A DNA stretch of 14,046 nt from Actinomycetota bacterium (lineage in GTDB: Bacteria; Actinomycetota; Thermoleophilia; Gaiellales; Gaiellaceae), in assembly GCA_013695295.1 (NCBI GenBank), contig JACDAS010000207.1, positions 1 to 14,046 of the forward strand. The letters run 5' to 3'. The notes beneath the pieces are model-generated. The model did not search any database and was not told the origin of the DNA. It saw only the letters and a list, made by a program, of their open reading frames with translations. How positions within the stretch are numbered: position 1 is the stretch's first letter; each line of letters begins with the position of its first letter. The translations under genes and the position numbers were made by a program. Shown one piece after another: positions 1-6,973 of this stretch.

Positions 1-381
1 CTCCATGACGAAGCTGTGGCTGACGGCGGTGAACCCGGCGGGGCTCGCCAGCCGCCGCCAGAAGCTTCCATGCGCGTCGATGCTCATGTCCATGGCCGCG
101 TGCCCCTCCATCGACCCGGCCAGCGCGCGCTCTGCCTGAACCCGCGCGGCGTCGACCAGACGACGCGTCAGGAACAGGCGGAACAGCAGCGCGAGCAGGA
201 GGATCATCAGCGGGCCGCCGACGAACTCGGCCAGCGTGAACTGCCAGCCGATCAAGAGGCCGAGAATCAGGCCCAGCTCGATCACCAGGTTCGTGCTCGC
301 GAACTCGAACGCCATCGCCGCCGTGAAGTCCGCGCCCTTGCGAAACAGCGAGCGGGCGAGGGCGACGGCGGCGTACGAGCG
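1..381 (-). pseudogene. Permease fragment (COG0701/DUF318-like), 5' end missing
   Basis: On the minus strand this segment reads as the C-terminal half of a polytopic permease of the predicted-permease COG0701 type; the substrate is unknown. Visible in order are SYAAVALARSLFRKGADF, a membrane segment around NLVIELGLILGLLIGW, a second around PLMILLLALLFRLFL, a charged loop, and the motif MEGHAAMDMS, which I recognise as conserved in this family. The reading runs off the left edge of the window. At its 5' side the homology stops at about base 378-381, where the family normally has a Cys before SYAA and well over 100 more residues. Here the frame reaches a TAG (403-405, reverse strand) after a few unrelated codons, with no start. 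It is therefore a broken gene abutting the PPOX remnant. The family call is from memory of the motif; the truncation is seen directly. Confidence 0.7.
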
Positions 382-766
382 CTTACCGACAGACAGGCGG
401 CGCTACTGCTCGGCAAGAACTTCGCGAGCGTCGCCACGCTTCGCCGACGGATCGCCGCACGTGACACCCGTCTGGGTCGACTGGGACGGACGCCACGTCC
501 TCTTCAACACGGCTCGCGGCCGCGCCAAGGAGTGTCATCTTCGGCGCGACCCCCGCGCCTCGATCTCGGTCGTCGACCCCGAGAATCCCTATCGCTATCT
601 CTCGGTCAGCGGCACCGCGGAGCTCGACGAGGAGGGGGCGCGCGAGCACATCGACCGGCTCGCGCTCCGGTATCGGGGCGAGCCATTCCCGCGCCACCCG
701 GGCGAGCAGCGCGTGATCGTCCGCATCCGCCCTGAACGGGTGGATGCCCACGGGCTCGACGAGTAG
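382..766 (+). pseudogene. F420-dependent PPOX-class protein, frameshifted and without a start
   Basis: This reads as a split-barrel flavin/deazaflavin-binding protein of the PPOX class, Rv1155-like, about 130 residues in intact relatives. Such proteins bind F420, FMN or haem-type cofactors and often act as reductases. Frame 1 gives LTDRQAALLLGKNFASVATL (382-441). Frame 2 then gives ADGSPHVTPVWVDWDG and continues through FNTARGRAKECHLRRDP and YLSVSGTAEL to the TAG at 764-766. The two halves fit together only if two bases are missing near 442-447, consistent with CGCGCC having become CGCC. No start codon lies just before LTDRQ, because the preceding DNA belongs to the permease fragment. A shorter product initiating inside frame 2 cannot be excluded but would lack the first strand. 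The gene is convergent with the aldolase gene, with 8 nt between their stops. Confidence 0.75.
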
Positions 767-774
767 CGCCTGCC

Positions 775-1398
775 TTAGCGGCCGACGGCCGCGACGAGCT
801 GCGGCAGGGCCTCGCCCTCGAGCGCGGAGCCGACGCCGAGGCCGACGGCCCCGGCCTCGAGCCACTCGCGTGCGTTGCCTGCATGGACGCCGCCGACGGC
901 GACGAAGCGGACCGAGGGAAACGGGCCGGCGAGAGCGCGCAACCAGTCGACGCTGAGCGTGGCCGCCGGAAACAGCTTCAGCGTCCGGCAGTCGAGCGAG
1001 CACGCGCGCTGCACCTCAGACGGCGTCGCGACGCCAGGCAGGTACGGAAGCCCGAGCTCCTGCGCTGCGGCGACGGCGTCCTCGGCCAAGCCAGGCGCGA
1101 CGGCGAACGCGGCGCCGGCGTCGGCCGCGGCGCCGATCTCAACGCGCGTGAGCACGGTCCCGGCCCCTGCGGCGCGACCGAGTTCGCGGCCACGCCGGCA
1201 CACCGCCTCGAGCGCGTCTAGCCCGTCCTTGCCCGAGAGCGACACCTCGACGAGCGGAATCCCTGCTCGCCAGCATTCCTCGGCCGCCGCGACGGCGCTC
1301 GCCGGGCTCCGCCCGCGCAGGATCGCGAGCAAGGGGACCTCTTCGAGTGCAGTCGTGAAGTAGTCCGCCCCAACTGCTTGACCCAGCACAGCCGACAT
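775..1398 (-). CDS. KDPG/KDPGal-type aldolase
   Basis: This is a class I aldolase of the KDPG/KHG family, 207 residues, the usual family length. Family members cleave 2-keto-3-deoxy-6-phospho-gluconate or -galactonate to pyruvate and glyceraldehyde 3-phosphate in the cytoplasm. Visible are strand 1 (VPLLAILRG, 21-29), the general-base Glu51 in LVEVSL, GAGTVLT at 78-84, the Schiff-base Lys141 in TLKLFPA, and the phosphate-binding GG of AVGGVHAG (167-174). The start is the ATG at 1396-1398; the open frame extends further upstream but would run through the promoter and the opposite gene. The gene is transcribed divergently from the transporter operon, which carries a matching DgoK-type kinase, so the galactonate (DgoA) reading is favoured over Eda by context. 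Sequence alone does not settle the substrate epimer. Confidence 0.88.
   Translation of the reverse strand: MSAVLGQAVGADYFTTALEEVPLLAILRGRSPASAVAAAEECWRAGIPLVEVSLSGKDGLDALEAVCRRGRELGRAAGAGTVLTRVEIGAAADAGAAFAVAPGLAEDAVAAAQELGLPYLPGVATPSEVQRACSLDCRTLKLFPAATLSVDWLRALAGPFPSVRFVAVGGVHAGNAREWLEAGAVGLGVGSALEGEALPQLVAAVGR
778..792. terminator. Short perfect hairpin at the convergent gene ends
   Basis: GCGGCC-GAC-GGCCGC is a perfect 6-bp inverted repeat with a 3-nt loop. It lies just after the PPOX stop and within the last codons of the aldolase gene. Its place between two convergent stops suits a bidirectional terminator. There is no T-run on either side, and the repeat also encodes the Ala-Ala-Val-Gly-Arg end of the aldolase. 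Chance in GC-rich coding DNA is therefore quite possible. Confidence 0.25.
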
Positions 1399-1408
1399 TC
1401 TAGAGTTT

Positions 1409-1425
1409 CGCAGTATGGTACTGCG
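1409..1425. promoter_or_regulatory. Perfect 7-bp inverted repeat, candidate operator 1
   Basis: CGCAGTA-TGG-TACTGCG is a perfect palindrome with a 3-nt centre, in the only sizeable intergenic space of the locus, between the divergent aldolase and binding-protein genes. It contains TATGGT on the plus strand and TACCAT on the minus strand, both fitting a loose -10 (TANNNT). A bound regulator could therefore block both promoters. No convincing -35 was seen. The IclR protein encoded at 6170-6973 is the obvious candidate ligand (inference). Confidence 0.6.
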
Positions 1426-1442
1426 TTTCACACAATGAAACG
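1424..1442. promoter_or_regulatory. Perfect 7-bp inverted repeat, candidate operator 2
   Basis: CGTTTCA-CACAA-TGAAACG is a second perfect palindrome. It shares two bases with the right end of the preceding repeat, so the two form one block of 34 bp. TGAAAC/GTTTCA half-sites are common in operators of IclR-family regulators such as KdgR, although there the half-sites face the other way around the centre. It ends 26 nt before the ATG of the binding-protein gene. Confidence 0.58.
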
Positions 1443-1468
1443 AGACCTTGGAGACGAAAGGGGGCGGC

Positions 1469-2548
1469 ATGAGGCGCACCAACGGCTTGCGTTGGCTGCT
1501 GTTGATCCTCGTCGTGCTCGCGCTCGCGGCTTGCGGCGGGACGGCGGACGACGGTAGTGAGGAGGCTGCGGACGCCACGACCGCGGCGGAAACGAGCAAG
1601 GCGGTCGGGGCCGCGCCCGAAGCGAAGGCGGACTGCGGCGCCGTCAAGGGAGAAGCCGAGGGCGCGCGGATCGCGTACATGCCGCCTGCCACGGAGTTCC
1701 CGTACTACATCGCCATCGGCGAGGGGATCAAGGCCAAGGCGGCGGAGATCGGCTACGAGACGTTCATGCTCGCTCCCCAGAGCGGCGCGGACATCGAGGG
1801 CCAGATGGGAATGATCCAGGACGTCCTCACGCAGGAGGTGGACGGGATCGTCCTCTCGACACACGACGAGAAGGCGGCCGCTCCGCTCGTGAAGCAAGCA
1901 GTCGAGCAGAACATCGCGGTCGTGATTGTCAATTCCGACATCGCCGACTTCCCGACGCCCGTGCACGGCGTCGTCGGCTACCGGCAGCGCCCGGGTACGC
2001 ACAAGCTCGGCGAGTACGCGATCGACCTCGTCGACGGGAAGGCGAAGGTCGGGCTGATCGAAGGCCAGCCCGGCTACCACTCGACGGAGCGCATCGGCGG
2101 CTTCGTCGACGCGATCGAGGGCGAGCCCGGGATGGAGATCGTCGCCAGCCAGCCCGGCGGCTGGAACGTCGAGGGCGGCAACAAGACCGCGACGGACATG
2201 CTCCAGGCACATCCCGAGATCACGATGATCATGACTGCGAACGACTACATGTCGATCGGGGCCAACAAGGCGGCCAAGGCGCTCGGCCGCGACGACGTGA
2301 TCATCCTCGGCAACGACGGCGACACGCAGGCGCTCGAGGAGATCTACTCCGGCGACTGGGAGGCGACCGTCAACACGACGCCGTTCGAGATGGGCGGGAA
2401 GGTGCTCGAGGTGATGCAGGGCTGCCTCGGGAAGGAGTTCGACGAGTTCTACGTCGAGACGCCGACTCAGATCGTCGACAAGGAGAACGCGCTCGAGTAC
2501 CTGCAGCAGCCCCAGCGTCTGCATCCGAAGCCGTCGAAGGAGTACTAG
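1469..2548 (+). CDS. Sugar ABC transporter substrate-binding lipoprotein (importer 1)
   Basis: This is an extracytoplasmic binding protein of the RbsB-like type (Peripla_BP_4 fold), 359 residues. It should capture a sugar outside the membrane and hand it to the permease encoded two genes on. Residues 1-22 are a Sec-type lipoprotein signal: MRRTNGLRW, a hydrophobic stretch LLLILVVLALA, and lipobox LAAC with Cys22 as the lipidated residue. An acidic, Ala-rich linker follows. The binding domain starts near ARIAYMPPATEFPYYIAIGEG and includes VDGIVLSTHD, VVIVNSD, a hinge-like VGLIEGQPGYHSTERIGGF, and ILGNDGDTQALEEI. The start is the ATG at 1469, with a purine-rich SD (AAAGGGGG, 1457-1464) before it; an in-frame TTG at 1448 would lengthen the n-region and lacks an SD. 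The gene is first in the operon, 26 nt after the inverted repeats. The ligand cannot be named. Confidence 0.9.
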   Translation: MRRTNGLRWLLLILVVLALAACGGTADDGSEEAADATTAAETSKAVGAAPEAKADCGAVKGEAEGARIAYMPPATEFPYYIAIGEGIKAKAAEIGYETFMLAPQSGADIEGQMGMIQDVLTQEVDGIVLSTHDEKAAAPLVKQAVEQNIAVVIVNSDIADFPTPVHGVVGYRQRPGTHKLGEYAIDLVDGKAKVGLIEGQPGYHSTERIGGFVDAIEGEPGMEIVASQPGGWNVEGGNKTATDMLQAHPEITMIMTANDYMSIGANKAAKALGRDDVIILGNDGDTQALEEIYSGDWEATVNTTPFEMGGKVLEVMQGCLGKEFDEFYVETPTQIVDKENALEYLQQPQRLHPKPSKEY

Positions 2549-2570
2549 CGGCGTAACTCACCGACACCGG

Positions 2571-4082
2571 ATGGCCACGTACCGCCCCTTCTGGGAGCTG
2601 CGCAGCGTCGTCAAGACGTTTCCGGGCGTGCGTGCGCTCGACGGCGTCTCGCTGGCGCTGCGCATCGGGGAGATCCACGCGCTCCTCGGCGAGAACGGCA
2701 GCGGCAAGTCCACGCTCGCGAAGGTCCTCTCCGGCGTCCACCAGCCGGACGCCGGAGAGGTCTTCCAGCGCGGCGAGCTGGTCGTGCTCCGCGATCCGCA
2801 CGACGCGCAGACCCGCGGCGTGGCGACGTTCCACCAGGAGTTCTCGCTCGTCCCGGAGCTGTCGGTGGCCGAGAACATCTACCTCGGCCGGCTGCCGCAA
2901 CGTCGCGGCGTCGTCGACTGGAGTGCCGCGCGCCGGGGCTCGGTGGAGGCGCTCGCCCGCCTCAACGTCAAGATCGATCCCGACCGGAAGGTCGCATCGT
3001 TGTCGGTCGCGGAGCAGCAATTCGTCGAGATTGCGAAAGCGATCTCGCGGGACATGATGCTGCTCATCCTCGACGAGCCGACGGCTGCGCTCGGGCCGGC
3101 CGAGAGCGAGCGCCTGCACGGGGTGACCCGCGTGCTCGCGCAGCAGGGGACGGCGATCCTCTACATCTCTCATCGCCTCGACGAGGTCTTCGCGGTGGCG
3201 GACGTCGTCACGGTGCTCAAGGACGGGAAGCTGGTCGGGACGAACGCACGGCGCGAGACGTCGGTGCGCGAGGCGGTGCGCATGATGATCGGCTCCGACC
3301 TCGAGGAGCACTTCGACCGGCGGGAGAACGCGCGCGAGCGCCCGCGGCTCGAGGTGCGCGACGTGCGCACCGAGAACCGCGTCAACGGCGTGAGCTTCGC
3401 CGTCGCGGAAGGCGAGGTGCTCGGGTTCGGGGGCATCGCCGGCGCGGGCCGGACGGAAATCGCTCGCGCGCTCTTCGGGCTCGACCGCATCACCGAGGGC
3501 GACGTCCTGGTCGACGGCCGCCGCGTCGAGCTGCGCTCGCCGGGCGACGCGATCGAGGCGGGCATCGCGCTCATGCCCGAGAACCGGAAGGCGGACGGGC
3601 TCTTCTTCAACTTCGAAGGGCCGGCGAACATCACGATCGCGGGTCTCGGCGCGATCCAGATCGGGCCGTTTCTCAGCCTTACGCGCGAGCGGCGGCGCGC
3701 GCGCAAGCTGATGCAGGAGCTGCGGATCGACCGGCGCGCAGAGGACCGCAGCGTCCGCTTCCTCTCGGGTGGCAACCAGCAAAAGGTGATGCTGGCGCGC
3801 TGGCTGTTCGCGCGCACTCGGGTCTTGATCCTCGACGAGCCGACGCAGGGAATCGATGTCTCGGCGAAGCAGGAGGTCTACCGCGTGATCAACGAGCTGA
3901 CCGCCGACGGGATCGCAGTCGTTCTGATCAGCTCTGACTTTCCGGAGCTGCTCGCGATCAGCGACCGGGTTGCCGTCGTGCGCAGCGGCTGCATCATCCA
4001 CTTTGCCGAGTACGGCGAGCTGAGCGAGCACGAGCTGGTCGAGCTCGCGGCCGGCGGGGGTGCGAACGAGGTGGCTGCGTGA
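2571..4082 (+). CDS. Sugar ABC transporter ATP-binding protein, double domain (importer 1)
   Basis: This 503-residue protein carries two ABC domains in one chain, as in RbsA, MglA and XylG, and powers import through the neighbouring permease. The N-terminal domain has Walker A GENGSGKST (40-48), a degenerate signature LSVAEQQ (144-150) and Walker B LLILDEPTAAL (from 164), then ISHRLDEV. The C-terminal domain has a degenerate Walker A (GGIAGAGRTE, about 287-296, no P-loop Lys), a canonical signature LSGGNQQKV (398-406) and Walker B VLILDEPTQGID. This asymmetry is normal for the family. The start ATG lies 22 nt after the binding-protein stop with only a poor SD, so it may depend on readthrough coupling. 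The stop overlaps the next start as GTGA. Confidence 0.93.
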   Translation: MATYRPFWELRSVVKTFPGVRALDGVSLALRIGEIHALLGENGSGKSTLAKVLSGVHQPDAGEVFQRGELVVLRDPHDAQTRGVATFHQEFSLVPELSVAENIYLGRLPQRRGVVDWSAARRGSVEALARLNVKIDPDRKVASLSVAEQQFVEIAKAISRDMMLLILDEPTAALGPAESERLHGVTRVLAQQGTAILYISHRLDEVFAVADVVTVLKDGKLVGTNARRETSVREAVRMMIGSDLEEHFDRRENARERPRLEVRDVRTENRVNGVSFAVAEGEVLGFGGIAGAGRTEIARALFGLDRITEGDVLVDGRRVELRSPGDAIEAGIALMPENRKADGLFFNFEGPANITIAGLGAIQIGPFLSLTRERRRARKLMQELRIDRRAEDRSVRFLSGGNQQKVMLARWLFARTRVLILDEPTQGIDVSAKQEVYRVINELTADGIAVVLISSDFPELLAISDRVAVVRSGCIIHFAEYGELSEHELVELAAGGGANEVAA

Positions 4083-5125
4083 GAGAGCGCTTCGCCGATG
4101 CGCTGCGCTCGCAGGTCGTCGGCCCGTTCCTGATCATGCTCGCGGTGGCGACGGCCATGGCGCTCTCGACCGACCGCTTCCTGCTCAGCCAAAACCTGAA
4201 GAACGTTGGGCTTCAGGTCGCGATCGTCGCCATCGTCGCGATCGGGGCGACGATCGTCATCCTGACGGCGCAGATCGACCTCTCCTCGGGCTCGCTCGTC
4301 GCGCTGACGTCCGTCCTCCTCGCGGACATCGTCAAGAACGCGGGCCTCTCCGTCCCGCTGGCCGCGCTCCTGATGATCCTCATGGGCGCGGGCCTCGGCC
4401 TCGTGAACGGCTTCTTCTCGAGCTACGGCCGCATCCCGTCGTTCATCTTCACCCTCGGAACGCTCGCGATCTTCCGAGGCTTGGCGTTCCAGCAAACCGG
4501 CGGCACGCCGATCTTCTCGGTCTCGCCGCAGCTCGATCCGATCTTCTACGGGGAGCTCGGCGGCCTGCCCTTGCCGTTCGTCTACGTCGTCGTCCTCTAC
4601 GCGCTGGCGTGGGCGTTCCTCATCTACACCCCGCGCGGCCGCCAGATCTACGCGGTCGGCGGGAATGAGTCCGCTGCGCGCCTGTCGGGGATCAACGTGA
4701 ACCGCGTGCGCACCGAGGCGTTCGTGATCGCGGGCGCGCTCTCCGCGGTCGGCGGAATCCTGCTGACCGCACGTCTCGACTCAGGCTCGCCGAACTACGG
4801 TCAAGGACTGGAGCTGATGGCAATCGCGTCGGCCGTGATCGGCGGCGCCAGCCTCTTCGGCGGCCAGGGCAACATCTTCGCAACGCTGTTCGGAGCGTTC
4901 ACGATCGTGATCGTCCAGAACGGCCTCAACCTCCACGCCGTGCCTTCGGCGTGGCAGAACATCACGCTCGGAGCGATCATCGCCGTCGCCGTCGGGGTCG
5001 ACATGTGGCGCGGAGAGTTCGCGCGGCTCCTCGTCCGGCTGTGGCGGCGCGGGCGGGCCGCGCAAGACGAGGCTCGGCCCACTACATCCACGTCCGCGGA
5101 GGATGATGTTCAATCACGGCCGTAA
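4079..5125 (+). CDS. Sugar ABC transporter permease (importer 1)
   Basis: This is an inner-membrane permease of the RbsC/XylH type (BPD_transp_2), 348 residues, expected to act as a homodimer with the preceding ATPase. It is strongly hydrophobic, with about eight to ten membrane segments. It carries the family hallmarks QIDLSSGS (65-72), the cytoplasmic coupling motif GGNESAARLSGI (194-205), and GGASLFGGQGN (255-265) before the last segments. It starts with the GTG at 4079, which overlaps the ATPase stop by 4 nt. The C-terminal tail of about 30 residues is hydrophilic and overlaps the start of the next gene by 23 nt. That tail is probably dispensable and its length the only loose point. Confidence 0.92.
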   Translation: MRERFADALRSQVVGPFLIMLAVATAMALSTDRFLLSQNLKNVGLQVAIVAIVAIGATIVILTAQIDLSSGSLVALTSVLLADIVKNAGLSVPLAALLMILMGAGLGLVNGFFSSYGRIPSFIFTLGTLAIFRGLAFQQTGGTPIFSVSPQLDPIFYGELGGLPLPFVYVVVLYALAWAFLIYTPRGRQIYAVGGNESAARLSGINVNRVRTEAFVIAGALSAVGGILLTARLDSGSPNYGQGLELMAIASAVIGGASLFGGQGNIFATLFGAFTIVIVQNGLNLHAVPSAWQNITLGAIIAVAVGVDMWRGEFARLLVRLWRRGRAAQDEARPTTSTSAEDDVQSRP

Positions 5126-6173
5126 GACCGGCTGCCGTGTCAGCCTCGACTACACGTACCGCGACCTCCGGATCGCGTACCTCGAGAACGACACCCTGCG
5201 CGTCGGCGTGCTCGTGGACAAGGGCGCCGACGTGTTCGAGCTGACGTACAAGCCGCGGGACGTCGACTTCATGTGGCATTCGCCGATCCCGTTGCGAAAG
5301 CCGTTCGCGGCCACGAGCGCGCTGCCGGAAGGCGCGTTCCACGACTACTTCTACGGCGGGTGGCAGGAGGTGCTCCCATCCGCCGGCTGGGCCGAAGAGC
5401 CGTACCTGGGCACGTACCAGGGGCTACACGGCGAGGTGTCGCTGCTCCCGTTCGAGGCGCGCATCCTCGAGGACGCGCCGGAGCGGGCCGAGCTCGAGCT
5501 CAGCGTGCGCACCTATCGCTCGCCCCTTCGGCTGGTGCGCCGCATGTCGCTGCGCGGCGACACGCCGGCGCTCTTCATCGAGGAGCGGCTCGAGAACGAG
5601 TCGACAGGGGAGTTCGCGATCATGTGGGGCCATCACCCGGCATTCGGCGCGCCGTTTCTCGACGAGACGTGCCGCGTGGACGTGGCCGCCGGCGCCGTCG
5701 ACGTGCTCGCGTTCCACGCCAACGGTCTCTGGGAGCCGGGCGAGGACTTCGCGTTTCCGCTCGTGCCGAACCGGCGGACGGGCGAATTTGAGGACGTCAC
5801 CCGCGTGCGACCGGCGGCGACGAAATCGGTCGACGTCGTCCGCTTCAAGGACCTCCGGGAAGGGTCGTACGGGCTGACGAGCGAGCGGCTCGGCGTCGGG
5901 ATCGGGATGGCCTGGGACGCCGATCTCTTCTCGAGCCTCTGGATGTGGCAGGTGTACGGGGGCCATGACGACTATCCGTGGTACGGCCGCACGTACAACT
6001 GTGCACTCGAGCCGTTCACGAGCTGGCCGCCGGCCGGTGTTCAGAACGCGCTCGCGAACGGAACGGCGCGTGTGCTTGCGCCGGGAGAGGTGATCGAGAC
6101 CGACCTTGTAGCGGTCGCGTACGAAGCGGACGGGCCGGTCCGCGTGAGCCGCGACGGCTCCGTGGAGCGATGA
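5103..6173 (+). CDS. Galactose-mutarotase-like protein, DUF4432/aldose 1-epimerase family
   Basis: This is a 356-residue protein with the look of a galactose-mutarotase fold, resembling the DUF4432 group of aldose 1-epimerases. Such proteins interconvert sugar anomers or bind hexoses in the cytoplasm. Residues consistent with that fold are the His pair in WGHHPAFG (175-182) and Glu303 in NCALEPFTSWP, with a downstream LAPGE turn; aldose epimerases use a His and a C-terminal Glu in these contexts. Other visible segments are FYGGWQEVLPS (83-93) and YGGHDDYPWYGRTYN. The gene begins inside the end of the permease gene. GGAGG (5098-5102) directly abuts the ATG at 5103, so the ATG at 5106 may be the true start. 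The stop overlaps the IclR start (ATGA). The exact substrate and whether it is catalytic are not settled. Confidence 0.78.
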   Translation: MMFNHGRKTGCRVSLDYTYRDLRIAYLENDTLRVGVLVDKGADVFELTYKPRDVDFMWHSPIPLRKPFAATSALPEGAFHDYFYGGWQEVLPSAGWAEEPYLGTYQGLHGEVSLLPFEARILEDAPERAELELSVRTYRSPLRLVRRMSLRGDTPALFIEERLENESTGEFAIMWGHHPAFGAPFLDETCRVDVAAGAVDVLAFHANGLWEPGEDFAFPLVPNRRTGEFEDVTRVRPAATKSVDVVRFKDLREGSYGLTSERLGVGIGMAWDADLFSSLWMWQVYGGHDDYPWYGRTYNCALEPFTSWPPAGVQNALANGTARVLAPGEVIETDLVAVAYEADGPVRVSRDGSVER

Positions 6174-6973
6174 CCGGGGTCGTGGCACGCGACTACGCCG
6201 TCCGCGCGGTCGTACGCGCTGCACGGCTGCTCGAGCTGCTTCGCGCGTCGGAGGGAGGGGCGCCGTTGAACGAGCTCGCGGCCAGCTCGGGCCTCGCCAA
6301 GGCGTCGGTCTTCCGGATGCTGCGCACGCTCGAGGGTCTCGGATTCGTCGAGCGTCCCGACGGGTCGGACACGTACCGCCTCGGCGTCCGCTGCCTCGAG
6401 CTCGGGCAGGCGTACCTGGAGCAGACCGACCTTCGTCGCGAGGCTCTCCCGGTGCTCGAGCGCCTGCGCGACCGCTTCGACGAGACGGTGCACCTCGGCG
6501 TGCTCGATGACGAGTACCGCGTCGTTTACCTCGAGAAGCTCGACTCGACGCAGGCGGTCGGGATCATGATGTCGCGCGTCGGCAAGACCGCCCCTTCGCA
6601 TTGCACCGGACTCGGAAAGGCGCTCCTCGCCGCTCGCGACGGCGATCCGGTCGGCGCGCTGGTGGAGCGCGGCGCGCTGCGGCGCTACACACCGAACACG
6701 ATCCACCGACCGGCGGAGCTGCGCCGAGAGCTGACGCGGATCACGCGGAGGGGCTACGCGCTCGATCTCGAGGAGCACGAGCCTGGCGTTCGCTGCGTGG
6801 CGTGCGCGATCGACGGACCGAGCGGAAGCGCAGTCGCCGCGCTCTCGATCGCTGGGCCGGCCCAGCGGGTCGCCGAGGAGTCGCTGCGTGGCGAGCTCGC
6901 GGCCGCCGCGCGAGAGGCCGCCCGCGAGATCGGGCTCAGGCTCGGTGCTGCTCGCAGGGAGGTTGCGTCGTGA
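6170..6973 (+). CDS. IclR-family transcriptional regulator
   Basis: This is a 267-residue IclR-type regulator. An N-terminal winged helix-turn-helix spans about 12-70 (PLNELAASSGLAKASVFRML at 32-51, wing near FVERPDGSDTYRLG). The effector-binding domain runs from about 85 to 255 and is marked by ETVHLGVLDDEYRVVYLEKL and the family stretch SHCTGLGKALLA (143-154). Members usually bind short palindromes as dimers and respond to a pathway intermediate, often a keto acid. The start is the ATG at 6170, which overlaps the epimerase stop as ATGA; earlier in-frame starts would run through the epimerase gene. Its place inside the operon suggests it controls it, with the paired palindromes at 1409-1442 as the likely sites and a 2-keto-3-deoxy acid as a plausible effector. 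Both of these are inferences. Confidence 0.9.
   Translation: MTGVVARDYAVRAVVRAARLLELLRASEGGAPLNELAASSGLAKASVFRMLRTLEGLGFVERPDGSDTYRLGVRCLELGQAYLEQTDLRREALPVLERLRDRFDETVHLGVLDDEYRVVYLEKLDSTQAVGIMMSRVGKTAPSHCTGLGKALLAARDGDPVGALVERGALRRYTPNTIHRPAELRRELTRITRRGYALDLEEHEPGVRCVACAIDGPSGSAVAALSIAGPAQRVAEESLRGELAAAAREAAREIGLRLGAARREVAS

Noticed and set aside
1448..1468. TTG at 1448 as the start of the first binding protein
   Set aside because: The ATG at 1469 has an SD and gives a standard lipoprotein signal peptide; the TTG has neither.
2370..4031. A 553-codon open frame on the minus strand opposite the first ATPase gene
   Set aside because: It is an antisense shadow in high-GC DNA: low-complexity Arg/Ala/Asp/Leu/His composition, no recognisable domain, and full overlap with a gene that has canonical ABC motifs.
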